From: Desulfurococcaceae archaeon
Lineage (GTDB): Archaea > Thermoproteota > Thermoprotei_A > Sulfolobales > Desulfurococcaceae
Reading direction: 5' to 3'
Assembly: GCA_038845865.1 (NCBI GenBank)
Contig: JAWBQJ010000001.1
Location: forward strand, 62,001 to 126,000
DNA: 64,000 nucleotides
Part shown: piece by piece, positions 42,361-52,636 of the stretch
Layout: every line of letters begins with the position of its first letter
How positions within the stretch are numbered: position 1 is the stretch's first letter
Translations under genes and position numbers: made by a program
The notes under the pieces: generated by a model
The model's database searches: none
What the model was told of the DNA's origin: nothing
What the model saw: the letters and a program-made list of their open reading frames with translations, nothing else

Positions 42361-43682
42361 ACTACGTTCTTAGCGAAAACTACGAAAGACTTCTCAGTGT
42401 CATACGGCATGTTGTGAAAGCAATGAGGCAGGATTATGTTGCCTCGCGAGAAAGCAGTATTGTAAGGGACCGGGAAGAGGTTTATAAAGCATACTACAAG
42501 GTCACACCTCTTACTCCCACTACCCAGGAGAGGCCCGTAGTATTCGTAGACGCCGGCTATCACGTAGCGGAGTCCGATGTCGCTTCCCTGATCTTCGTGA
42601 ACATCGGGGGTTGTGTCAGGGACGAGGAGGGCAAGCTACGATTTGCGGGGGATATCGGGGATTACCCCAACACAGAGTCCTATTTCATATATGGCAGATG
42701 GCTCGAAGTGGCGGGGGAACCTAAATACTCGGTCCGGGTAATTCCCGTAGAGGAGTCTGCTTTACTGTTTAACGAGGAAAAAGCCTTGAACACCTCGGAG
42801 GAGTTAACGGAGCTTGTAAACAAGGGCTTTAGCAGGGCGCTCTCCAGAGAAAGGGCCATTAAGCTCTTCAAGCGCCTCGTCAAGTACATTGAAAGCCTCC
42901 TCGAAGTGGCATACACAGTTAAGCTCGCTAAACGCGTAGGTGTGAACAGCATAAACGTGGTGGACGGGACTCTTGCGAGGTGGTTTGGAGTGAGGCAAGT
43001 TAAGTTCTTCGGCTTTGAGGGACTAGACATACTTAAAGTGCTTACTTGGTGCACCAAAGAACAGTTATTAGACACGCTTACTAGGATTTATGGACTGGTA
43101 AAAACAACCAAGTTCACTACTGTGGCTAGAGCTAGGTGGTTGTTTAGAAGCAGCATCTCAAGCCCACTAGGACTCTACACGTCAACCGGTGCAGATCTCG
43201 CGAAGAAGGCCGCCCGGTTAATTGATGAGGGGATCAAAAAGAAGTATGGCGAGGACCTTGCACAAGAGACAACTTTGTTGTTTAATAGAAAAGTACACCC
43301 GAAAACTGGTATTTGGGCCGTGAGATTTCCTCTCACAACGGACGGCACCGTAGTACTGCACCTGGAAGCACATTCACTGAAACCCGTTATTTGGTACGAT
43401 GAAAGTAGTAGAAGCATAGTAGCAGATCCGCGGACAGCAGACGAGCTGGGCATTCTCGTAGCGGGTATAGTGGAGGAGATAATGGCTTATAGGACGAATT
43501 CCCACGGGCTTCTACCGCATGGATTCATGGAGATAGACGAGAGGGTGCGAATCCCGCTTAGCTTCTATCACCGGCTCGAAGACATATTCGTGCAGGTAAT
43601 TAGAGAAGAAACGGGTGAGGAGGGGCACCCGTTAGAACATCTGTTCGGTGCATTCAAGAGAATAAGGCTTGGTTACGCTTAG
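42357..43682 (+). CDS. nurA: NurA 5'-3' nuclease
   Basis: A 441-residue NurA-domain nuclease, partner of the HerA translocase in DNA end resection. The first metal-binding aspartate is in VFVDAGYHV near 61-69, and later motifs include VDGTLARWFG near 201-210 and FPLTTDG (near 324-330). The reading frame starts with TTG overlapping the mre11 stop by 4 bases. It ends 2 bases before herA. NurA forms a dimer that fits below the HerA hexamer. Confidence 0.9.
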   Translation: MNYVLSENYERLLSVIRHVVKAMRQDYVASRESSIVRDREEVYKAYYKVTPLTPTTQERPVVFVDAGYHVAESDVASLIFVNIGGCVRDEEGKLRFAGDIGDYPNTESYFIYGRWLEVAGEPKYSVRVIPVEESALLFNEEKALNTSEELTELVNKGFSRALSRERAIKLFKRLVKYIESLLEVAYTVKLAKRVGVNSINVVDGTLARWFGVRQVKFFGFEGLDILKVLTWCTKEQLLDTLTRIYGLVKTTKFTTVARARWLFRSSISSPLGLYTSTGADLAKKAARLIDEGIKKKYGEDLAQETTLLFNRKVHPKTGIWAVRFPLTTDGTVVLHLEAHSLKPVIWYDESSRSIVADPRTADELGILVAGIVEEIMAYRTNSHGLLPHGFMEIDERVRIPLSFYHRLEDIFVQVIREETGEEGHPLEHLFGAFKRIRLGYA

Positions 43683-43684
43683 AG

Positions 43685-45742
43685 GTGGATACGTTGATTA
43701 AAGTAGGCTTCGTTAGGGGCTGGGAAAACGACGTTGTTCATGTAGCTGTAAGCGAGAAGTACATTCCCGAGTTCGGCGACCTGCTCTATGCGCGGGAAAG
43801 GCAGGACAATACCGTCAGGACCATACTGATGGAAGTCGTAGGCTTCGAAAGCCAAGCACCAGGGGCTTTAGGGCCCGTGGAAACTCAGCCCACCATACTC
43901 CGCGTACAGGAAAGGGTGATCGTGAAAGCGAGGCTTTTCATCGAGATCTCCAAGAGCGGTAGCGAGGTAATGCTAGTTAAGGCTTCTAAACCACCTTCGC
44001 TACTCTCACCGGTGTACCTCATTCGCCGAGGTGATGCGGAATCTGAAGAGATTATGAACGATATAAGTCGGTACAGCTACATGAGACGGGGTTCTAGTAG
44101 TAAGGGGATCGGTGCCGTTGTTCTCCGCTCAGGTGTGGCTCACAACGAGCTCCTCGCGCAGGAGAAGCACTTCATGAACGCCTCGTTCAGCGTGGAGTTA
44201 CCTGAATTACTTAGAAAACACGTACTTGTCGCCGGCCAGACTGCCTCAGGCAAAACCAGTGGCGTTCAAGGGTTGCTACTGAAGTACGCATTAGAGTCCT
44301 CCGATAAAATAGGCTGGCTGGTGATAGATAGGCACGGCGAGTACACCCCCTCGGAGGGCTACGTAAAGGACCGGTTTATTGGGATGCTCGTGGATAGCAT
44401 TGCATTAAACACCGATCTCGGAGACGATGTTAAGGTCTATACGTACAGGCTTATACAGGCCTCTCACAGTAAAAAACCCCTTGCAACCATACCTGGACGC
44501 TTTGACGTAAAGGAGTTGCCCATAAAGGCCAGTAGCGTCACTTTCTCGGACTTCGCAGCACTAGAGGAAGTGGGGCTTGAAAAAGCCTCGTTGATTGAGG
44601 AGTTCTTGAACATACTCGTAGATGTATTCAAGTACATTGAGCTAGGTGGTGCCGAGAAACTGCACTCGAGCAGGCTTCCAATAGTCAAGTCCGTAGATCT
44701 CTTCATGCACGCCGATCAGCCGGAGACTTCTACTGCAAACATGCTTGCATTAATACCATTATTAGCAGATAACATGGTGAGGTATGAAGGCGTGGGGTTG
44801 CCGAGGAAGGACAAGAAAGGCCTACATAAGGTACTTGTAGACAGGGGTATTGATGCCCGTATTACACGAACGCTACGCAGGCTAATACTATCGATAATGG
44901 GCTGGAGGGTTAGAATCGTAAACATCGATAAGGAGAAAAGTGTGGTTGTTCTTGACGACTCCAGAAGCATAGTGAAAGTGTCACCCACACTCAAAGACCC
45001 CCAGGAACTACCATGCCTCCTAGAAGCAATAAGCCATACACTTGAAAGGCTCGAAAAGGCTGGTGCAGCTAACTATAAGTGGAAAGGCATATGCAAGAAC
45101 GATATTTTAGAGGTTAAAGGCGAAGAAGGCCTAGATGTTGATGAAATCGTCGAGCACGTAGATAGAGGGAACGTGGTGATACTGGATGTGTCGTCGCTTA
45201 GTACAACCCAAGCCGACTTACTGGTGCTTACCGTTGCTAGAAGGCTTTTCGAATACAGGCTCGAACTCGGTGTAGAAGAGTCGAAGAAAAGGCCAGTTAT
45301 ATCAATCGTCTCGGAAGAGGCCCCGCTTTACTTAAGCCCCGAAAAAGTCAAGAGCCCCTTCAACCCGTTTGCTAGAATTGCTCGCGAAGGCAGAAAATTT
45401 GGTATAGGGCTTCTCGCAATAACGCAACTCGCTACAATGATCGAGAAACAATTACTAGGCAACTTTAACACATTCATAGTTATGAGGACTAGGAGTAGGG
45501 GCGACATAGAGTTCTTCAGGGACTTGGGCATACGGGGAGAGACATTGCCGTTCCTCGGTGATAGGGAGTGCTTCATTTACACCCCTGACCTACCTATAAA
45601 GGAGCCCATACCAGTGTACATGCCAGCGTGGTTTGATGAGGAATACAGGAAGCTCGTGGAGGAGAGACGCGGGAAAACGAGTCAGGAGATTAAGGTCAGC
45701 GGAGAGCTTGCAAAAGTGCTGGAACTGGGTTTTGAGCGATGA
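43685..45742 (+). CDS. herA: HerA DNA translocase/helicase
   Basis: A 685-residue hexameric FtsK/VirB4-like ATPase. The N-terminal HAS-barrel region (about 1-110) precedes Walker A GQTASGKT (184-191). Walker B and sensor regions lie near 560-600, and the C-terminal segment ends about 20 residues after the RecA core. It is somewhat longer than the 500-residue HerA of Sulfolobus, with insertions between about 250 and 480. The start is GTG at 43685, 2 bases after nurA. It overlaps rad50 by 4 bases (ATGA). Confidence 0.93.
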   Translation: MDTLIKVGFVRGWENDVVHVAVSEKYIPEFGDLLYARERQDNTVRTILMEVVGFESQAPGALGPVETQPTILRVQERVIVKARLFIEISKSGSEVMLVKASKPPSLLSPVYLIRRGDAESEEIMNDISRYSYMRRGSSSKGIGAVVLRSGVAHNELLAQEKHFMNASFSVELPELLRKHVLVAGQTASGKTSGVQGLLLKYALESSDKIGWLVIDRHGEYTPSEGYVKDRFIGMLVDSIALNTDLGDDVKVYTYRLIQASHSKKPLATIPGRFDVKELPIKASSVTFSDFAALEEVGLEKASLIEEFLNILVDVFKYIELGGAEKLHSSRLPIVKSVDLFMHADQPETSTANMLALIPLLADNMVRYEGVGLPRKDKKGLHKVLVDRGIDARITRTLRRLILSIMGWRVRIVNIDKEKSVVVLDDSRSIVKVSPTLKDPQELPCLLEAISHTLERLEKAGAANYKWKGICKNDILEVKGEEGLDVDEIVEHVDRGNVVILDVSSLSTTQADLLVLTVARRLFEYRLELGVEESKKRPVISIVSEEAPLYLSPEKVKSPFNPFARIAREGRKFGIGLLAITQLATMIEKQLLGNFNTFIVMRTRSRGDIEFFRDLGIRGETLPFLGDRECFIYTPDLPIKEPIPVYMPAWFDEEYRKLVEERRGKTSQEIKVSGELAKVLELGFER

Positions 45743-48150
45743 GAATACTAGGAGTCCTCGTAGAAAACATCAGAAGCTACAAGAAAGACGTAATCATTCT
45801 ACCTCCAAACGGTATAACGGTAATCTATGGACCTAGTGGAAGCGGTAAGACAAGCCTACTAATGTCCATCAACTTCGCCCTCTTCGGCATGGCCACGGGC
45901 TCGAAAAGCGGAGACCTCTTTGATTCCTACAAAACCCCCCATGGAGTAGACCTCTTGAGAGTGGACAGTGCTCGCGGAAGGGTAAAACTGCTTGTAGCAC
46001 TAGGTAACAAGCTCTACGTCATTGAGAGAACCCTCGAAAAGCAGGGTAATAGGTTCTCATCGGGAACTGGAGCCGTGGAGGAGTACGCCTTAGATGACCG
46101 CGGGGTTTTAAAGCTCGCTAAAAAGAGGGTATTTGAATCTAGGACGGAAATGGATAGCTATATCGCGGACATTCTCGGTGTTCGTGAAAAGAGATCTGAA
46201 CGGGGCGTTGCAACACCTCTAGTGTACACAACTGCACTTTACGTTCCACAATTCAAGGCCCACGAAGTAATGGCACTCGAGAGTAAGGAGAGAATTGAAA
46301 TCGTTGAGAGGGCCCTTGGCCTTGAAAAGTACAAGTTATTCAAGAGTAATTACGAAAAAATCCTAAAGGTCCTCAAAGACAGGCTTAAGGAAATTGAAGT
46401 GAAAAGTAGCGAGTACTCGAAGAGGCTTAAGGAAAAGAATAAAGATAAATTGCTTAAAGATAAGGAGCAGCTATTAGCAGAGCGCAACAAGGTTATGCAG
46501 GAAAAAGACGTGGTTGAAAACGAGTACACTAAGCTAGTAGAGCAGGAAAGGGTGCTTCTGGATAGGCTGAAAAGCCTTGAATTGAAAAAACAGGAGTTGT
46601 ACAGAAAAGTCGAAGAACATAGAAAGATCGAGGATAAACTGATGGAGGTGGAAAAGAAAATTGCCGAGTTACTCAAGATTGAAGAGTACAGGGGCCATCC
46701 AGCTAATAAAGTCGTTGAAATGCTCCAAAAAAAGCTAAGAGAGCTGGAAGCGGAAAAAGGCGCGTTAGAGGGCGAGATCACCAATATAGACGTAAAACTG
46801 GCTACCGTAGAAGATGAGCTCGGAAGACTTAGGGCTAAGCTAATATTGCTCGAGAAAAACGCGTCGGAGCGTAAGAAAGAGGCTGAAGTAGTCGGCAATG
46901 TCTTAGCTGAAACGGAGAAGGAGTATAAGGAAATAGAAGAGCTGGTTAAAAAAGGCATATGCCCCGTTTGCAGGCAACCTATTACCCACGAACACGGGTT
47001 GAAGCTCATCATGGAAAAGAGCAAAAAAATAGATGCTGAAAAAGCTAGGCTTGAACAGCTTTCCAGGGAGCTCGAAGAACTGACCAAGGAGATAGAGGAG
47101 TTCAAGAAAGCCGAAAAAGCACTCGAAGAAGAGAAGAGCCGGCTTAGCGAGGAAAGGAGCTCTGTAATGAAGCGGCGAGATGATGTGTTCGGAGAAATCA
47201 AGAAATTGTCGGAGTTACTTACCGTACTCAACGAATTACTTTCGCTTAGAAATAGCCTAGTAAGCGAGATAGCGAAGATCAGCGCAGAGGAGATAAGACT
47301 TAGCTTGAAGGCTGTGGAAAAGGAAATACCCGGTATATACTCTGAGCTGGAAAAAACACGGCAGCGGATTAAAAGTATTCTAGAGAGGAGAGAGAAGTTA
47401 GCGAAAGAGCTGGGTAGAATTGAGGAAGCCCTAAAAGTCGTAGAAAGGGATTTAAGAGAAGTTGAAAAGTTAAACGAGGAGCTCACAAAGATTCAAAGTA
47501 AACTAAATACCATGAAAAGTGTAGGCGAGCTCCTCGAACGGGCTTCACAGGCCATAGAAGAGGTCGAGATAAGTGTTTTAAAGATCCTAGCAAGCGAATT
47601 CCGCCGCTACTTCTACGAGTACATTGCTGCTCTGATCCCCGATCAGCCGGTGGAGGTTGCTGTAATGGACGATTTTAGCCTGTCACAGAAAATAAAGATC
47701 GGTGGGTCTTTTTACGATGTATCATCTCTCAGTGGTGGTCAAAGTACGGCAATCAGCCTCGCGTACAGGCTTGCTTTAAACCAAACCGTGAGAAAGTATT
47801 CTCCCACGCTCAGAAAAGGTGTACTAATACTCGATGAGCCTACAACAGGGTTTAGTAGGGAACTCGTAATCAGGCTTAAAGACCTGTTGAAGGGCATGAG
47901 CGGCATTGAAGGACAGGTAATAGTTGTAACGCACGATGAAGCACTGATAGAGGCCGGTGACTGCAAAATCAGGCTTAGCTTAGACGTGAACGAGCACAAG
48001 ACCTTAATAGATTACGAGGATTGCGCTCTCGAAGAGGATTACAGAAGGCTTGTGGAGGATCTACTTAAAGGCAGGCACGAGATCCAGCGAATGGAAGTGC
48101 CGAGATCAGCTGACGAGTTTGAACCCAAAGTCACATTCACTACCAGCTAA
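45739..48150 (+). CDS. rad50: Rad50 ATPase (DNA double-strand break repair)
   Basis: An 803-residue SMC-like protein. Walker A GPSGSGKT is at 31-38. Two long coiled coils (about 160-400 and 425-620) flank the zinc hook CPVC (408-411). The C-terminal lobe carries the signature SLSGGQS near 662-668 and Walker B LILDEPTT near 694-701. Mre11 binds the coiled-coil base. Its ATG overlaps the herA stop by 4 bases, so all four genes are translationally coupled or adjacent. The complex recognises and tethers broken DNA ends; HerA-NurA then degrade the 5' strand. Confidence 0.96.
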   Translation: MRILGVLVENIRSYKKDVIILPPNGITVIYGPSGSGKTSLLMSINFALFGMATGSKSGDLFDSYKTPHGVDLLRVDSARGRVKLLVALGNKLYVIERTLEKQGNRFSSGTGAVEEYALDDRGVLKLAKKRVFESRTEMDSYIADILGVREKRSERGVATPLVYTTALYVPQFKAHEVMALESKERIEIVERALGLEKYKLFKSNYEKILKVLKDRLKEIEVKSSEYSKRLKEKNKDKLLKDKEQLLAERNKVMQEKDVVENEYTKLVEQERVLLDRLKSLELKKQELYRKVEEHRKIEDKLMEVEKKIAELLKIEEYRGHPANKVVEMLQKKLRELEAEKGALEGEITNIDVKLATVEDELGRLRAKLILLEKNASERKKEAEVVGNVLAETEKEYKEIEELVKKGICPVCRQPITHEHGLKLIMEKSKKIDAEKARLEQLSRELEELTKEIEEFKKAEKALEEEKSRLSEERSSVMKRRDDVFGEIKKLSELLTVLNELLSLRNSLVSEIAKISAEEIRLSLKAVEKEIPGIYSELEKTRQRIKSILERREKLAKELGRIEEALKVVERDLREVEKLNEELTKIQSKLNTMKSVGELLERASQAIEEVEISVLKILASEFRRYFYEYIAALIPDQPVEVAVMDDFSLSQKIKIGGSFYDVSSLSGGQSTAISLAYRLALNQTVRKYSPTLRKGVLILDEPTTGFSRELVIRLKDLLKGMSGIEGQVIVVTHDEALIEAGDCKIRLSLDVNEHKTLIDYEDCALEEDYRRLVEDLLKGRHEIQRMEVPRSADEFEPKVTFTTS

Positions 48151-48197
48151 CAAGGAAAAGTTGAGAACATTTGAGTAGCCCCTGCTATAGAAGGGAG

Positions 48198-48611
48198 CTA
48201 GAAAAGCGCGGTAGAATACACCAAGTCCTGACGCAACTTGAAAGGCTGAGGAAATAGCTGTTTTAGATCTGCAATAATGTGCTCGCGACTTTTAGTACTG
48301 TAAGATATAACTATAATTGACGGGTTGAACTCCGCTAGGACTTGTCTGCAGGCTCCGCAGGGAGGTATGGGTTTTTCTGCGTCTGTCACTACTGCTATAG
48401 CTAGTGGTTTTTTATCACCAGCTGTGATCATCGCCGATACAGCCACCCTTTCAGCGCACATCGTTAACCCATAACTCGAGTTCTCCACGTTTACACCCAG
48501 GTGCACTTTATTGCTCTCAGATAATATTGCAGCGGCTACGCGTACACCGCTGTAAGGTGCATAGCTATTTGGTAATACACGTTCGGCCTCTTTTACAAGC
48601 CTCCATAGCAT
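48198..48611 (-). CDS. cdd: Cytidine deaminase
   Basis: A 137-residue small homotetrameric deaminase converting cytidine (or deoxycytidine) to uridine. Zinc ligands and catalytic glutamate are C52 and E54 in CAERVAVSAM, and C85/C88 in PCGACRQ. The N-terminal NSYAPYSGVRVAA and NVENSSYG (41-48) complete the family pattern. It lies 13 bases downstream of the ileS start region on the same strand, probably cotranscribed as the last gene of a leftward unit. Confidence 0.94.
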   Translation of the reverse strand: MLWRLVKEAERVLPNSYAPYSGVRVAAAILSESNKVHLGVNVENSSYGLTMCAERVAVSAMITAGDKKPLAIAVVTDAEKPIPPCGACRQVLAEFNPSIIVISYSTKSREHIIADLKQLFPQPFKLRQDLVYSTALF

Positions 48612-48624
48612 TTCTTCGCTGATA

Positions 48625-51600
48625 TTACTCAGCCTGCATCACCTCTATGACGTATAATTCATCATCGATGTCCCACTCTTCGACGAGGCCTCCGAGACTG
48701 CCTGCGAACTCCCTGCTACTTGTGATCATTAGTTCGACTGACCTAGTTTCATTCATAATGTACTCCCGCTTCATCTCTAGAAGGCTGATCCGGTCTGCCG
48801 GTGCCACCACAATAACCTTGATCTTAGCTAGCAAGGGTAAATTGAGTTTTTTCCTCATAACCTGTATCCTTCTAATAATGTCCCTGGCCAGGCCTTCGGC
48901 CACTTCCTCGGTTGTTAACCTAGTGTCCAGCGCTACTACACCGTGCTTGAAGTCCTCCACTAAGAAGCCTTCTACATAATATGGAACGATCTCGACATCC
49001 TCTCCCGTGAGCTCTATTTCAACGCCAGCCACAATCGTTCTGTGGACTCCTCTTTCAATAATACACTTTGCCACACTATCGGCATTCATCTCCACGTACT
49101 CTAGGATCCTCTTCACTAAATCCCTATACTTAGGTCCCAGCGCTCTGTACTTGGGTTTGACCTTGTAGCGCGTGATGTCGGCTATTTTCTTCGCCTCCGC
49201 GATCTCCACCATTTTCGCATTGCACATGAATCTAACTATGTCACTTAGAGACCTCAGCGCTTCCCTGACTTCTTCATTGTCCGTGTATATGGTGATTTTT
49301 CTAACGGGTTGTCTTAACTTTAAACCGGCTTTCATGCGTGCGCTTGATGAAGCCCTGTACACCTCGCGAACAATGTCCATGTACTCTTCCAGCCTCCCAT
49401 CTATGAGCCTGGAATCCACTTCAGGTAGCTTTAGCACGTGCACGCTCGGCGCCCCATAGTAGTCTCTAAAGAGAGCCTGATAGATGTACTCTGCGATAAA
49501 GGGTGTTATTGGAGCTATGAGCCTTACTAACCTGTCAAGTACATAGTAAAGTGTAGCATACACAGCCATCTTCTCGGCTACATTTTCCTCGATCCACACT
49601 CTAGGCCTGGCCAGCTTAATGTACCAGTGGCTGAGGTCCTCAACGATGAATGACCTTGTAAGCCTAGTCGCTCCTGCTACATCGTAGTTACGCATGTAGC
49701 TGTCAAACCGCCGTACCAACGTATTCACTCTGCTAAGAATCCATTTATCCTCCGGTTTCAAGACTTCCATGTACTTTTCTAGCGGATGTTTAGTGGGATC
49801 GTAACGGTCAACGTCCATGTAGGTCTTCGCAAAGACCGAGATGTTCCAGAGTATGGTAAGGTCTCTTCGGGCCTCATCGAGCTCTCTCCACGAGAACCTC
49901 ACGTCTTCCCATACCGTATTGCTCAGTAGCCAGAGCCTTAAGGGGTCTCTACCAGCTTTTTCGATTGCCTCGTCCAAGCCTACGTAATTGCCAAGACTCT
50001 TGTGCATTTCCCTACCTTGCTCATCTAGCATGAAACCGTGCACTAATACTGCCCTATAAGGAGCTACATTGAAGCCTAGTACTCCTGATCTTAGTAGCGA
50101 GAAGAACCAGCCCCTGATCTGGTCGTGGCCTTCGACGATGAAGTCTAGTATTACGTCTTCTTTTCCAAGCTTGCTGGGGTGCCCCCGCGAAGCGTAAAAC
50201 GCCACGCCACTATCGAGCCACACGTCTACTACATCCGGTACTCTCTTCATTTTAAGGCTACAGTAGGGGCACTCTAACGTGACTTGGTCGATCCACGGCC
50301 TATGAAGCTCTTTGGGCATTGTACCGGAATACCTAACTAATTCCTCCATACTACCTATTACAACTCTATGACCGTTAGGACACGTCCATACGGGTAGCGG
50401 TGTTCCCCAGTACCTTTGCCGGGATACAACCCAGTCTTGTACGTTTTCAACCATATTCATTAATCTCGTGAGTGCCCAAGAGGGTATCCAATTAACCTTA
50501 CTAGCTTCCCTCTTGAGCTCCTCTTTTAACTTGGTAACTTTAATTACCCACTGCCTCGTTGCCCTGAGTATTGTGGGTGTTTTACACCTCCAGCACACAG
50601 GGTATCTATGAACTATTGTATCGTGGTGTATTAGCGCGTTTTTTTCTTTAAGGGCATTGATGATGTGCTCGTTAGCCTCTCTCACGTTCATTCCCGAAAA
50701 CAGTCCAGCTTCTTCGGTAAACTTCCCTTCTTCGTTAACGGGGCATACCACTGCTTCTCGCAGGTTATACCTCAACGCCACCTCGTAGTCTTCAAAGCCG
50801 TGTCCCGGCGCTGCGTGCACTAGTCCTGTACCTTCGTACATTGATACGTATTCAGGTGCTAGCAAAACTTTGTGGTAAGCGCTAAGTTTCTCTTGGAGCG
50901 GCACGATCTCTTTGAGTGGATGTTCATAAGTATATTTAACGAGCTCTTCTCCCGGAATCTCTTCTACGACTTCGTAGTTCTTGACGCGGCAATCCTTCAT
51001 GACGGCTTCGAGCCTCTTCGCCGCCATGATCCATGTTTCACCGTTAACTACGACCTTGACGTAAACTTCGTCGGGATGCGCCATTACGAAAACATTGGCG
51101 GGAAGCGTCCAAGGCGTGGTAGTCCATACAACCAGGTACGTGTTCGCCTCCTCTCTCAGGGGGAACTTAACATATATGCTTGGATCTTCAATATCTTTAT
51201 ACTCTACCTCGTATTCGGCTAGCGTGGTTGAGCAACGGGGACACCAGTGTACGACTCTATGCTCGGCTTCGAGTAGTCCGCGCACATCAGCTTGTTTAAT
51301 CAACCACCAAGCTGCTTCAATATATTCATCTGTAAGCGTTAGGTAGGGGTTTTCCCAGTCCATGAATACTCCAAGTTGTTTGAACCATTCAGTCATTACA
51401 CTCAAGTTCAATACTGCGAATTTTTTGCATTCCTCGATGAACCTATCAATGCCTATTTTTTCTTCTATTTCCTTCTTTAGCTTTATACCTAGCTTCTGTT
51501 CAACCTTGACTTCTATTGGAAGGCCGTGGCAGTCATATCCCGGTCTATCGTTTACTCTATACCCCTTCATTCTCATGTATCTAAGTATGGCGTCCTTGAG

Positions 51601-51801
51601 GGATTTGTTCCACGCAGTACCTATGTGCGGTACGTCACCCGTTGGATAGGGTGGGCCATCTATAAAATTGAAGAACAGAGTGCTTTTACTGGTTTCTCGC
51701 TTTACCAGCTGGTATACTTTATTATCCTCCCAGAACTTTAGTACTAGTTTTTCCAGTTCGTGAGGATCGTAAGACCCCGCCATCCTCCACGAGGTTGACA
51801 T
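48625..51801 (-). CDS. ileS: Isoleucyl-tRNA synthetase
   Basis: A 1058-residue class Ia synthetase. The HIGH motif appears as HIGT in PHIGTAWNK (about 59-67), as usual in archaeal IleRS, and the KMSKS loop as EMHKSLGN near 594-601. The editing (CP1) domain (about 190-400) contains the TTPWTLPANV segment. The C-terminal anticodon-binding half is long, as in the eukaryotic-like form. The ATG at 51801 has a GGTG sequence 7 bases before; an internal ATG at 51783 has GGAGG directly against it, too close to be used. Confidence 0.96.
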   Translation of the reverse strand: MSTSWRMAGSYDPHELEKLVLKFWEDNKVYQLVKRETSKSTLFFNFIDGPPYPTGDVPHIGTAWNKSLKDAILRYMRMKGYRVNDRPGYDCHGLPIEVKVEQKLGIKLKKEIEEKIGIDRFIEECKKFAVLNLSVMTEWFKQLGVFMDWENPYLTLTDEYIEAAWWLIKQADVRGLLEAEHRVVHWCPRCSTTLAEYEVEYKDIEDPSIYVKFPLREEANTYLVVWTTTPWTLPANVFVMAHPDEVYVKVVVNGETWIMAAKRLEAVMKDCRVKNYEVVEEIPGEELVKYTYEHPLKEIVPLQEKLSAYHKVLLAPEYVSMYEGTGLVHAAPGHGFEDYEVALRYNLREAVVCPVNEEGKFTEEAGLFSGMNVREANEHIINALKEKNALIHHDTIVHRYPVCWRCKTPTILRATRQWVIKVTKLKEELKREASKVNWIPSWALTRLMNMVENVQDWVVSRQRYWGTPLPVWTCPNGHRVVIGSMEELVRYSGTMPKELHRPWIDQVTLECPYCSLKMKRVPDVVDVWLDSGVAFYASRGHPSKLGKEDVILDFIVEGHDQIRGWFFSLLRSGVLGFNVAPYRAVLVHGFMLDEQGREMHKSLGNYVGLDEAIEKAGRDPLRLWLLSNTVWEDVRFSWRELDEARRDLTILWNISVFAKTYMDVDRYDPTKHPLEKYMEVLKPEDKWILSRVNTLVRRFDSYMRNYDVAGATRLTRSFIVEDLSHWYIKLARPRVWIEENVAEKMAVYATLYYVLDRLVRLIAPITPFIAEYIYQALFRDYYGAPSVHVLKLPEVDSRLIDGRLEEYMDIVREVYRASSSARMKAGLKLRQPVRKITIYTDNEEVREALRSLSDIVRFMCNAKMVEIAEAKKIADITRYKVKPKYRALGPKYRDLVKRILEYVEMNADSVAKCIIERGVHRTIVAGVEIELTGEDVEIVPYYVEGFLVEDFKHGVVALDTRLTTEEVAEGLARDIIRRIQVMRKKLNLPLLAKIKVIVVAPADRISLLEMKREYIMNETRSVELMITSSREFAGSLGGLVEEWDIDDELYVIEVMQAE

Positions 51802-51847
51802 TCGAATTCACCATTCCAAGACTAATTCACTCTGATACGCTCATGGA

Positions 51848-52636
51848 TTAAAATATACTTTTCGCACAGAGCCAAATTAAGAGGGATAATAAAAGCGCTA
51901 CTAATATGGTAAAGGCCGTTACAAGTGAGGGATGCAACTTAAAGAGTAGCTTAATGTGCAGGAGGACGACCCTGCTACCTAGCTTGGACTTACCGGAGCT
52001 CCTACCTTTAAACACATAAGGCTCCTCGCATACCCGCCTAGGCTTCGCCGTACTTAGTATCTCCACCAGTGCTTTGTAGCCCTCTGGTACAATGGGCTTC
52101 CACCGTGAAATCACCTCCCTGCGCGCGGCGAAAAACCCGCTAACGGGGTCTTTGACCCCCCGGCACTCCTGAACGAGAAGTCTCGTTACTAGGACTGCTC
52201 CAAGGGAGATCAGCTTCCTGGTCAAGTTCCACCTCTCTATTCCGCCCTCCTTCGAGTACCTTGAAGCGATCACTACATCGCATTCTTGAATTTTTGAGAC
52301 TAGCCTAGGCACGAGGCTTGGAGGGTGCTGTAGATCCGCATCCATTACTACGATCACATCGCCTGAGGCGTTTTTTACACCGTCATATATGGCAGAGGTA
52401 AGCCCCATTTTTCCGGGCCTTCTCACGACTTTAACGGGGTGTTTGAACGAGTACGATTCAGCCACCTCGGCTGTTCCGTCAGGACTGTTATCGTCTACTA
52501 CCACTATTTCGTAGTCGTGTTCCTTGAGGTACTCCGCAAGCAGCTCTATCAGCTTGCCGATGTTTTCTCTTTCATTATACGTGGGGACTACGATTGAAAT
52601 CCGGGGCTGCGAGGTTTTCATACCCTGTTTTATCAT
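51848..52636 (-). CDS. Dolichol-phosphate-mannose synthase-like glycosyltransferase
   Basis: A 262-residue GT2-family enzyme with a single C-terminal membrane helix (about 240-259). The nucleotide-sugar site is marked by VPTYNERENIG near 17-27 and VVDDNSPDGT near 45-54; the acceptor aspartate motif is MDADLQHPPS near 97-106. It resembles archaeal Dpm1/DPM-synthase enzymes that charge dolichol phosphate with mannose or glucose for N-glycosylation or lipid building. Overlap of 4 bases with lysK (ATGA) makes it part of the same leftward unit. The exact sugar is unknown. Confidence 0.85.
   Translation of the reverse strand: MIKQGMKTSQPRISIVVPTYNERENIGKLIELLAEYLKEHDYEIVVVDDNSPDGTAEVAESYSFKHPVKVVRRPGKMGLTSAIYDGVKNASGDVIVVMDADLQHPPSLVPRLVSKIQECDVVIASRYSKEGGIERWNLTRKLISLGAVLVTRLLVQECRGVKDPVSGFFAARREVISRWKPIVPEGYKALVEILSTAKPRRVCEEPYVFKGRSSGKSKLGSRVVLLHIKLLFKLHPSLVTAFTILVALLLSLLIWLCAKSIF

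Noticed and set aside
41928-42563. 211-codon minus-strand frame across the mre11-nurA junction
   Set aside because: Serine-rich antisense translation overlapping two certain genes, with no motif.
46350-47486. 378-codon open frame on the minus strand inside rad50
   Set aside because: It is antisense to the coiled-coil region of rad50. Its serine- and leucine-rich low-complexity translation is the expected reverse image of Glu/Lys-rich codons.
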